64,000 nt of DNA from Rhynchopus euleeides (taxonomy: Eukaryota; Euglenozoa; Diplonemea; Diplonemida; Diplonemidae). Both the position numbers and the translations under genes were made by a program. The stretch lies in NCBI GenBank assembly GCA_963210315.1, contig OY723277.1:186001-250000 (forward strand), given 5' to 3'. Positions 42,325-54,300 of this stretch are shown here, piece after piece (position 1 is the first letter of the stretch; each line of letters starts with the position of its first letter). The notes beneath the pieces are model-generated. The model was not told the DNA's origin, searched no databases, and saw nothing but the letters and a program-made list of their open reading frames with translations.

Positions 42325-42870
42325 GCCACATGTATTTTACATGTAAAATACATGTATGTACATGCATTATACATGTATAATACTTGCATGACAAGTATTA
42401 TACTTGTATTTTACATGTAAATGCATGCAATATACATGTATAATGCATGCACTTACATGTAAGTGTCAAGTATGTGCCAGGGAATGGCAAGTAAGTGACA
42501 AGTAAACAGCTGTTTTGGCCAAGTACATGCCACTCTTTAGGATGTATATCCTGAAGAATGCCCAGTATTATACTTGTCATGCAAGCATTATACATGTATA
42601 CTGCATGTATATACATGTATAGTACTGCACATGACAAGTATTACATGTATATTGCATGTATATACACGTATAATACTGTACATGTCAAGTATTTTACTTG
42701 TCATGCAGGTATTATACATGTATATACATGCAATATACATGTATTATACTGTACATGCACCCAATATGCTCAGTATCTACTGAACATGTCCAGTATTTTA
42801 CTGGACGTGCACTAATGCTCAGTATTATACTGAACATGCACCGAATGTTCAGTGCTTGATCCTGAACAAA
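42325..42870. repeat. ACATGT palindrome cluster 3 (about 0.55 kb)
   Basis: Consecutive imperfect palindromes of 15-40 bases, each a variant of the one before: ACATGTATAAT, CTTGTCATGCAAG, TACTTGACACTTAC-type, then CAGTATTATACTG and GTTCAGTG..CTGAAC. No coding capacity. Confidence 0.8.
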
Positions 42871-43905
42871 GACCTGCCTTGGGTCTGTTCCCAAGGGAAC
42901 GGGATGTCACCCAAGGCATAAATGAGCGAACGGGCAGCATGCCGTTCCACATTTTTCGTCCCTGGGTTGACCCTCGATCAACAAACGAGAGCGCACCACA
43001 AGTCTCGGCATTACCTGCCTTGAGAACCTCTGCATGGACAGGAACCGGAAGCCCCCTGTGTAGCGGAGTGCTTCAGCAGAGACGAATATGTCGTCACGGT
43101 GGCGCTTCAGGCGTGTGGCGAGCTATATGTCGGCACACACCTTCCCAGTGGCGCTCCAGGCATTTGCCGAGCTAGTGTACTGTATCAACTGTTATTATAA
43201 TAAGAATGAGAAAACATCCATGGGTCAGCAGGGAAACCCCTGCTGTGGGGGACAGAATCGACGTGTTTCTTTGAAGAAACAACAACCTGCGTAGGGGGTG
43301 GCAAGTTTGAAATTTGGCTGAAAATCCCTTGTAAAAAAAACCAAAATCCGTGTACAATATTATTGGTGAATTTTGGGGCCGTTTGGGCCAATACCCAGCC
43401 ACCCTGGCCACAAGTCTCGGCCAAATCGGGATTTCTGGCCAGAAAGTGGGAAAACAAGCTGTATTTTCGCATTCTGAACCGGAGAAAACGACACCTCATC
43501 CGGTAGAAATGTGGTGCCGGTGCATCTCTGGCACAACTACACGTCTCCTACCCGGAGACTACTGACAATGTGCACTCTACGCCGAGAAGAACACGCAGGA
43601 CCTGGTCTGCTGACTCTCAGAAACCTCAAGCCTCCCCCAGAGTGGAGGGAGCCCTGCACGGGCAAGCCACTGAAGGGGGTGGTTACCGTGGTAGGTGGGT
43701 GGTAGCAGATGTCACTCTCTCAACAGTGGTACACAGTCTCTTGCATCTGATGACATCATGTTGTAGAAATCCTGCACCTGCAGGATTGTAGGATGGGTGT
43801 GTCTCTGCACCGGCAGTTACAAACACAGACAAGAGGGCTGTTGGGGCAGGGGCAGGGGCTTGGAGGGGAGTCCTCAGTCTGTCCTCACTGTGTGCGGCTC
43901 CGCAC
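42871..43905. other. Intergenic, no gene recognised
   Basis: Unique-looking DNA of mixed composition; no frame or repeat I can support. Confidence 0.5.
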
Positions 43906-44025
43906 CGAAACAGGTCGCTCAAGATCGCTCCGAGGTCGCTCACAGCTAACAGAGGTCGCTCAGCACCAAAACAGGTCGCTCAAGGTCGCTCAGCACCAAA
44001 ACAGGTCGCTCCGAGGTCGCTCCTA
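43906..44025. repeat. Outlying satellite units
   Basis: Two to three diverged copies of the 61-bp satellite with GGTCGCTC boxes (some as GATCGCTC), 1.3 kb before the main array. Confidence 0.9.
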
Positions 44026-44810
44026 GTAGTCCCTGCATCCGCACCAATCCAGCAGGTCTGCACGTCGCACAGCCAATCACCCACTGACACCCAGCGCAAA
44101 AAACGTGCACATCAACGCTCCGACCACACGCCACAACCCCACACCCGACGCGCTACACCTCCGCGACTTCGGCTCGCACCCGCAACCGCACAATGGTCCC
44201 ACTCACGACCCGCACACAGGACGTGGCGATGGTTCCCACCCCCTTGTCCTCCACCCGCTGCCAAAACCAATATGCAAAAGACCCCGCTCCCGCCCGGTCG
44301 ACTCCCGGGTCGAGCGGGAACTGCCAGGAGACCCCGGAAGTGCACGACGACCGCACGCATCGCGTCGACCAGTACAGCAAGGCGTCTAGATCATACGACG
44401 ACGGAAGGGCTAACGGGAGCGCCCGGATGATGCAGCAGTCAACCCTTAGCTTGACCAGGGAACCTGCCGGAAGTCGGCGATCAGCCGAGCAGGGGGTTCT
44501 CAGAGACGGAGTGAATGAGAAAAGCAAGTCTCCCAGCACCAGCTCGCAATGTTACTTCTCCATGAAGGTACCACACCAGACATGGGAGCGGGGGCCCGGG
44601 GGTGCGCGGGGGGGCGCGGGCGGCTTCGCCGCCCGCGCCCCCACATGCCTCGTTGAAAATGGTCACAATACGCTTGCTCTGCCGCTCGCACTCAGAATCT
44701 AGTCGTCGGCTTCTCGTCCTGCCTAACACCACAAATTCAGGAGGCTGCCTCGACCCAGCCCAGCAACAGCTCGGAAAAGTCAGAAAACACCTGTTCCTGA
44801 CCGTCTCCAG
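44026..44810. other. Unique spacer between satellite islands
   Basis: No gene I can support, though a minus-strand frame at 44153-44539 has moderately protein-like composition. A perfect 14-bp GC hairpin (GGGGCGCGGGCGGC, loop TTC) lies at 44611-44641. Confidence 0.4.
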
Positions 44811-45330
44811 CGACCAGCAACCTCCAGCAACCTCTAGCAACCTCCAGCAACCTCTAGCAACCTCTAGCAACCTCTAGCAATCTCTAGCAACCTCCAGCAA
44901 CCTCTGGCAACCTCCAGCAACCTCTAGCAACCTCCAGCAACCTCCAGCAACCTCTAGCAACCTCCAGCAACCTCTAGCAACCTCTAGCAACCTCTAGCAA
45001 CCTCCAGCAACCTCCAGCAACCTCGAGCAACCTCTGGCAACCTCCAGCAACCTCTAGCAACCTCCAGCAACCTCTAGCAACCTCTAGCAACCTCTAGCAA
45101 CCTCGGGCAACCTCTAGCAACCTCTAGCAACCTCTAGCAACCTCTGGCAACCTCCAGCAACCTCGAGCAACCTCTAGCAACCTCTAGCAACCTCTAGCAA
45201 CCTCCAGCAACCTCTAGCAACCTCGAGCAACCTCCAGCAACCTCGAGCAACCTCGCGCAACCTCCAGCAACCTCCAGCAACCTCCAGCAACCGCTAGCAA
45301 CCTCGAGCAACCTCCAGCAACCTCCAAACA
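44811..45330. repeat. 10-bp minisatellite CCTCTAGCAA
   Basis: About 51 units of exactly 10 bp, with most variation at base 5 and its neighbours (CCTCTAGCAA, CCTCCAGCAA, CCTCGAGCAA, CCTCTGGCAA). It ends directly at the first unit of the 61-bp satellite. Confidence 0.97.
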
Positions 45331-48300
45331 AAGGTCGCTCAGCACCAAAACAGGTCGCTCAAGGTCGCTCCAAGGTCGCTCACATCAAACAGAGGTCGCT
45401 CAGCACCAAAACAGGTCGCTCAAGGTCGCTCCGAGGTCGCTCACATCAAACAGAGGTCGCTCAGCACCAAAACAGGTCGCTCAAGGTCGCTCCGAGGTCG
45501 CTCACAGCAAACAGAGGTCGCTCAGCACCAGAACAGGTCGCTCAAGGTCGCTCCAAGGTCGCTCACAGCAAACAGAGGTCGCTCAGCACCAAAACAGGTC
45601 GCTCAAGGTCGCTCCGAGGTCGCTCACATCAAACAGAGGTCGCTCAGCACCAAAACAGGTCGCTCAAGGTCGCTCCGAGGTCGCTCACACCAAACAGAGG
45701 TCGCTCAGCACCAGAACAGGTCGCTCAAGGTCGCTCCAAGGTCGCTCACATCAAACAGAGGTCGCTCAGCACCAAAACAGGTCGCTCAAGGTCGCTCCAA
45801 GGTCGCTCACATCAAACAGAGGTCGCTCAGCACCAAAACAGGTCGCTCAAGGTCGCTCCAAGGTCGCTCACACCAAACAGAGGTCGCTCAGCACCAGAAC
45901 AGGTCGCTCAAGGTCGCTCCAAGGTCGCTCACATCAAACAGAGGTCGCTCAGCACCAAAACAGGTCGCTCAAGGTCGCTCCAAGGTCGCTCACAGCAAAC
46001 AGAGGTCGCTCAGCACCAGAACAGGTCGCTCAAGGTCGCTCCAAGGTCGCTCACATCAAACAGAGGTCGCTCAGCACCAAAACAGGTCGCTCAAGGTCGC
46101 TCCAAGGTCGCTCACATCAAACAGAGGTCGCTCAGCACCAAAACAGGTCGCTCAAGGTCGCTCCAAGGTCGCTCACACCAAACAGAGGTCGCTCAGCACC
46201 AGAACAGGTCGCTCAAGGTCGCTCCACGGTCGCTCACATCAAACAGAGGTCGCTCAGCACCAAAACAGGTCGCTCAAGGTCGCTCCAAGGTCGCTCACAG
46301 CAAACAGAGGTCGCTCAGCACCAAAACAGGTCGCTCAAGGTCGCTCCGAGGTCGCTCACATCAAACAGAGGTCGCTCAGCACCAAAACAGGTCGCTCAAG
46401 GTCGCTCCGAGGTCGCTCACACCAAACAGAGGTCGCTCAGCACCAGAACAGGTCGCTCAAGGTCGCTCCAAGGTCGCTCACAGCAAACAGAGGTCGCTCA
46501 GCACCAAAACAGGTCGCTCAAGGTCGCTCCGAGGTCGCTCACATCAAACAGAGGTCGCTCAGCACCAAAACAGGTCGCTCAAGGTCGCTCCGAGGTCGCT
46601 CACACCAAACAGAGGTCGCTCAGCACCAGAACAGGTCGCTCAAGGTCGCTCCAAGGTCGCTCACAGCAAACAGAGGTCGCTCAGCACCAAAACAGGTCGC
46701 TCAAGGTCGCTCCGAGGTCGCTCACATCAAACAGAGGTCGCTCAGCACCAAAACAGGTCGCTCAAGGTCGCTCCGAGGTCGCTCAGCACCAAAACAGGTC
46801 GCTCAAGGTCGCTCCAAGGTCGCTCACATCAAACAGAGGTCGCTCAGCACCAAAACAGGTCGCTCAAGGTCGCTCCAAGGTCGCTCACATCAAACAGAGG
46901 TCGCTCAGCACCAAAACAGGTCGCTCAAGGTCGCTCCAAGGTCGCTCACAGCAAACAGAGGTCGCTCAGCACCAGAACAGGTCGCTCAAGGTCGCTCCAA
47001 GGTCGCTCACATCAAACAGAGGTCGCTCAGCACCAAAACAGGTCGCTCAAGGTCGCTCCGAGGTCGCTCACACCAAACAGAGGTCGCTCAGCACCAGAAC
47101 AGGTCGCTCAAGGTCGCTCCGAGGTCGCTCACAGCAAACAGAGGTCGCTCAGCACCAGAACAGGTCGCTCAAGGTCGCTCCGAGGTCGCTCACATCAAAC
47201 AGAAGTCGCTCAGCACCAAAACAGGTCGCTCAAGTTCGCTCCGAGGTCGCTTACATCAAACAGAGGTCGCTCAGCACCAAAACAGGTCGCTCAAGGTCGC
47301 TCCGAGGTCGCTCACATCAAACAGAAGTCGCTCAGCACCAAAACAGGTCGCTCAAGTTCGCTCCGAGGTCGCTTACATCAAACAGAGGTCGCTCAGCACC
47401 AAAACAGGTCGCTCAAGTTCGCTCCGAGGTCGCTTACATCAAACAGAGGTCGCTCAGCACCAAAACAGGTCGCTCAAGGTCGCTCCGAGGTCGCTCAGCA
47501 CCAAAACAGGTCGCTCAAGGTCGCTCCAAGGTCGCTCACATCAAACAGAGGTCGCTCAGCACCAAAACAGGTCGCTCAAGGTGGCTCCAAGGTCGCTCAC
47601 AGCAAACAGAGGTCGCTCAGGACCAGAACAGGTCGCTCAAGTTCGCTCCAAGGTCGCTCACATCAAACAGAGGTCGCTCAGCACCAAAACAGGTCGCTCA
47701 AGGTCGCTCCAAGGTCGCTCACACCAAACAGAGGTCGCTCAGCACCAGAACAGGTCGCTCAAGGTCGCTCCACGGTCGCTCACATCAAACAGAGGTCGCT
47801 CAGCACCAAAACAGGTCGCTCAAGGTCGCTCCAAGGTCGCTCACAGCAAACAGAGGTCGCTCAGCACCAGAACAGGTCGCTCAAGGTCGCTCCGAGGTCG
47901 CTCACATCAAACAGAGGTCGCTCAGCACCAAAACAGGTCGCTCAAGTTCGCTCCGAGGTCGCTCACATCAAACAGAGGTCGCTCAGCACCAAAACAGGTC
48001 GCTCAAGGTCGCTCCGAGGTCGCTCACACCAAACAGAGGTCGCTCAGCACCAGAACAGGTCGCTCAAGGTCGCTCCGAGGTCGCTCACAGCAAACAGAGG
48101 TCGCTCAGCACCAGAACAGGTCGCTCAAGGTCGCTCCGAGGTCGCTCACATCAAACAGAGGTCGCTCAGCACCAAAACAGGTCGCTCAAGTTCGCTCCGA
48201 GGTCGCTCACAGCAAACAGAGGTCGCTCAGCACCAAAACAGGTCGCTCAAGGTCGCTCCAAGGTCGCTCACACCAAACAGAGGTCGCTCAGCACCAGAAC

Positions 48301-51300
48301 AGGTCGCTCAAGGTCGCTCCACGGTCGCTCACATCAAACAGAGGTCGCTCAGCACCAAAACAGGTCGCTCAAGGTCGCTCCAAGGTCGCTCACAGCAAAC
48401 AGAGGTCGCTCAGCACCAAAACAGGTCGCTCAAGGTCGCTCCGAGGTCGCTCACATCAAACAGAGGTCGCTCAGCACCAAAACAGGTCGCTCAAGGTCGC
48501 TCCGAGGTCGCTCACACCAAACAGAGGTCGCTCTGCACCAGAACAGGTCGCTCAAGGTCGCTCCAAGGTCGCTCACAGCAAACAGAGGTCGCTCAGCACC
48601 AAAACAGGTCGCTCAAGGTCGCTCCGAGGTCGCTCACATCAAACAGAGGTCGCTCAGCACCAAAACAGGTCGCTCAAGGTCGCTCCGAGGTCGCTCACAC
48701 CAAACAGAGGTCGCTCAGCACCAGAACAGGTCGCTCAAGGTCGCTCCAAGGTCGCTCACAGCAAACAGAGGTCGCTCAGCACCAAAACAGGTCGCTCAAG
48801 GTCGCTCCGAGGTCGCTCACATCAAACAGAGGTCGCTCAGCACCAAAACAGGTCGCTCAAGGTCGCTCCGAGGTCGCTCAGCACCAAAACAGGTCGCTCA
48901 AGGTCGCTCCAAGGTCGCTCACATCAAACAGAGGTCGCTCAGCACCAAAACAGGTCGCTCAAGGTCGCTCCAAGGTCGCTCACATCAAACAGAGGTCGCT
49001 CAGCACCAAAACAGGTCGCTCAAGGTCGCTCCAAGGTCGCTCACAGCAAACAGAGGTCGCTCAGCACCAGAACAGGTCGCTCAAGGTCGCTCCAAGGTCG
49101 CTCACATCAAACAGAGGTCGCTCAGCACCAAAACAGGTCGCTCAAGGTCGCTCCAAGGTCGCTCACACCAAACAGAGGTCGCTCAGCACCAGAACAGGTC
49201 GCTCAAGGTCGCTCCACGGTCGCTCACATCAAACAGAGGTCGCTCAGCACCAAAACAGGTCGCTCAAGGTCGCTCCAAGGTCGCTCACATCAAACAGAGG
49301 TCGCTCAGCACCAAAACAGGTCGCTCAAGGTCGCTCCGAGGTCGCTCACACCAAACAGAGGTCGCTCAGCACCAGAACAGGTCGCTCAAGGTCGCTCCGA
49401 GGTCGCTCACAGCAAACAGAGGTCGCTCAGCACCAGAACAGGTCGCTCAAGGTCGCTCCGAGGTCGCTCACATCAAACAGAGGTCGCTCAGCACCAAAAC
49501 AGGTCGCTCAAGTTCGCTCCGAGGTCGCTCACATCAAACAGAGGTCGCTCAGCACCAAAACAGGTCGCTCAAGGTCGCTCCGAGGTCGCTCACACCAAAC
49601 AGAGGTCGCTCAGCACCAGAACAGGTCGCTCAAGGTCGCTCCGAGGTCGCTCACAGCAAACAGAGGTCGCTCAGCACCAGAACAGGTCGCTCAAGGTCGC
49701 TCCGAGGTCGCTCACATCAAACAGAGGTCGCTCAGCACCAAAACAGGTCGCTCAAGTTCGCTCCGAGGTCGCTCACAGCAAACAGAGGTCGCTCAGCACC
49801 AAAACAGGTCGCTCAAGGTCGCTCCGAGGTCGCTCACACCAAACAGAGGTCGCTCAGCACCAGAACAGGTCGCTCAAGGTCGCTCCAAGGTCGCTCACAT
49901 CAAACAGAGGTCGCTCAGCACCAAAACAGGTCGCTCAAGGTCGCTCCGAGGTCGCTCACACCAAACAGAGGTCGCTCAGCACCAGAACAGGTCGCTCAAG
50001 GTCGCTCCGAGGTCGCTCACAGCAAACAGAGGTCGCTCAGCACCAGAACAGGTCGCTCAAGGTCGCTCCGAGGTCGCTCACATCAAACAGAAGTCGCTCA
50101 GCACCAAAACAGGTCGCTCAAGTTCGCTCCGAGGTCGCTTACATCAAACAGAGGTCGCTCAGCACCAAAACAGGTCGCTCAAGGTCGCTCCGAGGTCGCT
50201 CACATCAAACAGAAGTCGCTCAGCACCAAAACAGGTCGCTCAAGTTCGCTCCGAGGTCGCTTACATCAAACAGAGGTCGCTCAGCACCAAAACAGGTCGC
50301 TCAAGTTCGCTCCGAGGTCGCTTACATCAAACAGAGGTCGCTCAGCACCAAAACAGGTCGCTCAAGGTCGCTCCGAGGTCGCTCAGCACCAAAACAGGTC
50401 GCTCAAGGTCGCTCCAAGGTCGCTCACATCAAACAGAGGTCGCTCAGCACCAAAACAGGTCGCTCAAGGTGGCTCCAAGGTCGCTCACAGCAAACAGAGG
50501 TCGCTCAGGACCAGAACAGGTCGCTCAAGTTCGCTCCAAGGTCGCTCACATCAAACAGAGGTCGCTCAGCACCAAAACAGGTCGCTCAAGGTCGCTCCAA
50601 GGTCGCTCACACCAAACAGAGGTCGCTCAGCACCAGAACAGGTCGCTCAAGGTCGCTCCACGGTCGCTCACATCAAACAGAGGTCGCTCAGCACCAAAAC
50701 AGGTCGCTCAAGGTCGCTCCAAGGTCGCTCACAGCAAACAGAGGTCGCTCAGCACCAGAACAGGTCGCTCAAGGTCGCTCCGAGGTCGCTCACATCAAAC
50801 AGAGGTCGCTCAGCACCAAAACAGGTCGCTCAAGTTCGCTCCGAGGTCGCTTACATCAAACAGAGGTCGCTCAGCACCAAAACAGGTCGCTCAAGGTCGC
50901 TCCGAGGTCGCTCAGCACCAAAACAGGTCGCTCAAGGTCGCTCCAAGGTCGCTCACATCAAACAGAGGTCGCTCAGCACCAAAACAGGTCGCTCAAGGTG
51001 GCTCCAAGGTCGCTCACAGCAAACAGAGGTCGCTCAGGACCAGAACAGGTCGCTCAAGTTCGCTCCAAGGTCGCTCACATCAAACAGAGGTCGCTCAGCA
51101 CCAAAACAGGTCGCTCAAGGTCGCTCCAAGGTCGCTCACACCAAACAGAGGTCGCTCAGCACCAGAACAGGTCGCTCAAGGTCGCTCCAAGGTCGCTCAC
51201 AGCAAACAGAGGTCGCTCAGCACCAAAACAGGTCGCTCAAGGTCGCTCCGAGGTCGCTCACATCAAACAGAGGTCGCTCAGCACCAAAACAGGTCGCTCA

Positions 51301-54300
51301 AGGTCGCTCCAAGGTCGCTCACATCAAACAGAGGTCGCTCAGCACCAAAACAGGTCGCTCAAGGTCGCTCCGAGGTCGCTCACACCAAACAGAGGTCGCT
51401 CAGCACGAGAACAGGTCGCTCAAGGTCGCTCCAAGGTCGCTCACAGCAAACAGAGGTCGCTCAGCACCAAAACAGGTCGCTCAAGGTGGCTCCGAGGTCC
51501 CTCACACCAAACAGAGGTCGCTCAGCACCAGAACAGGTCGCTCAAGGTCGCTCCAAGGTCGCTCACATCAAACAGAGGTCGCTCAGCACCAAAACAGGTC
51601 GCTCAAGGTCGCTCCGAGGTCGATCACACCAAACAGAGGTCGCTCAGCACCAGAACAGGTCGCTCAAGGTCGCTCCGAGGTCGCTCACAGCAAACAGAGG
51701 TCGCTCAGCACCAAAACAGGTCGCTCAAGGTCGCTCCAAGGTCGCTCACATCAAACAGAGGTCGCTCAGCACCAAAACAGGTCGCTCAAGGTCGCTCCAA
51801 GGTCGCTCACATCAAACAGAGGTCGCTCAGCACCAAAACAGGTCGCTCAAGGTCGCTCCGAGGTCGATCACACCAAACAGAGGTCGCTCAGCACCAGAAC
51901 AGGTCGCTCAAGGTCGCTCCGAGGTCGCTCACAGCAAACAGAGGTCGCTCAGCACCAGAACAGGTCGCTCAAGGTCGCTCCGAGGTCGCTCACATCAAAC
52001 AGAGGTCGCTCAGCACCAAAACAGGTCGCTCAAGGTCGCTCCGAGGTCGCTCACATCAAACAGAGGTCGCTCAGCACCAAAACAGCTCGCTCAAGGTCGC
52101 TCCAAGGTCGCTCACAGCAAACAGAGGTCGCTCAGCACCAGAACAGGTCGCTCAAGGTCGCTCCGAGGTCGCTCAGCACCAAAACAGGTCGCTCAAGGTC
52201 GCTCCGAGGTCGCTCAGCACCAAAACAGGTCGCTCAAGGTCGCTCCAAGGTCGCTCACATCAAACAGAGGTCGCTCAGCACCAAAACAGGTCGCTCAAGG
52301 TCGCTCCAAGGTCGCTCACACCAAACAGAGGTCGCTCAGCACCAGAACAGGTCGCTCAAGGTCGCTCCACGGTCGCTCACATCAAACAGAGGTCGCTCAG
52401 CACCAAAACAGGTCGCTCAAGGTCGCTCCAAGGTCGCTCACATCAAACAGAGGTCGCTCAGCACCAAAACAGGTCGCTCAAGGTCGCTCTGAGGTCGCTC
52501 ACACCAAACAGAGGTCGCTCAGCACCAGAACAGGTCGCTCAAGGTCGCTCCGAGGTCGCTCACAGCAAACAGAGGTCGCTCAGCACCAGAACAGGTCGCT
52601 CAAGGTCGCTCCGAGGTCGCTCACATCAAACAGAGGTCGCTCAGCACCAAAACAGGTCGCTCAAGGTCGCTCCGAGGTCGCTCACATCAAACAGAGGTCG
52701 CTCAGCACCAAAACAGGTCGCTCAAGGTCGCTCCGAGGTCGCTCAGCACCAAAACAGGTCGCTCAAGGTCGCTCCAAGGTCGCTCACATCAAACAGAGGT
52801 CGCTCAGCACCAAAACAGGTCGCTCAAGGTCGCTCCAAGGTCGCTCACAGCAAACAGAGGTCGCTCAGGACCAGAACAGGTCGCTCAAGGTCGCTCCAAG
52901 GTCGCTCACATCAAACAGAGGTCGCTCAGCACCAAAACAGGCCGCTCAAGGTCGCTCCAAGGTCGCTCACACCAAACAGAGGTCGCTCAGCACCAGAACA
53001 GGTCGCTCAAGGTCGCTCCACGGTCGCTCACATCAAACAGAGGTCGCTCAGCACCAAAACAGGTCGCTCAAGGTCGCTCCAAGGTCGCTCACATCAAACA
53101 GAGGTCGCTCAGCACCAAAACAGGTCGCTCAAGGTCGCTCCAAGGTCGCTCACATCAAACAGAGGTCGCTCAGCACCAAAACAGGTCGCTCAAGGTCGCT
53201 CCAAGGTCGCTCACAGCAAACAGAGGTCGCTCAGCACCAAAACAGGTCGCTCAAGGTCGCTCCAAGGTCGCTCACACCAAACAGAGGTCGCTCAGCACCA
53301 GAACAGGTCGCTCAAGGTCGCTCCACGGTCGCTCACATCAAACAGAGGTCGCTCAGCACCAAAACAGGTCGCTCAAGGTCGCTCCAAGGTCGCTCACAGC
53401 AAACAGAGGTCGCTCAGCACCAGAACAGGTCGCTCAAGGTCGCTCCGAGGTCGCTCACATCAAACAGAGGTCGCTCAGCACCAAAACAGGTCGCTCAAGG
53501 TCGCTCCGAGGTCGCTCACAGCAAACAGAGGTCGCTCAGCACCAGAACAGGTCGCTCAAGGTCGCTCCGAGGTCGCTCACATCAAACAGAAGTCGCTCAG
53601 CACCAAAACAGGTCGCTCAAGGTCGCTCCGAGGTCGCTCACAGCAAACAGAGGTCGCTCAGCACCAGAACAGGTCGCTCAAGGTCGCTCCGAGGTCGCTC
53701 ACATCAAACAGAGGTCGCTCAGCACCAAAACAGGTCGCTCAAGGTCGCTCCGAGGTCGCTCACATCAAACAGAGGTCGCTCAGCACCAAAACAGGTCGCT
53801 CAAGGTCGCTCCGAGGTCGCTCAGCACCAAAACAGGTCGCTCAAGGTCGCTCCAAGGTCGCTCACATCAAACAGAGGTCGCTCAGCACCAAAACAGGTCG
53901 CTCAAGGTCGCTCCAAGGTCGCTCACAGCAAACAGAGGTCGCTCAGGACCAGAACAGGTCGCTCAAGGTCGCTCCAAGGTCGCTCACATCAAACAGAGGT
54001 CGCTCAGCACCAAAACAGGTCGCTCAAGGTCGCTCCAAGGTCGCTCACACCAAACAGAGGTCGCTCAGCACCAGAACAGGTCGCTCAAGGTCGCTCCACG
54101 GTCGCTCACATCAAACAGAGGTCGCTCAGCACCAAAACAGGTCGCTCAAGGTCGCTCCAAGGTCGCTCACAGCAAACAGAGGTCGCTCAGCACCAAAACA
54201 GGTCGCTCAAGGTCGCTCCGAGGTCGCTCACAGCAAACAGAGGTCGCTCAGCACCAGAACAGGTCGCTCAAGGTCGCTCCGAGGTCGCTCACATCAAACA

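Noticed and set aside
44153..44539. 128-residue minus-strand frame in the spacer before the satellite
   Set aside because: Composition is moderately protein-like, but no motif, paralogue or start context supports it; kept only as unresolved sequence.
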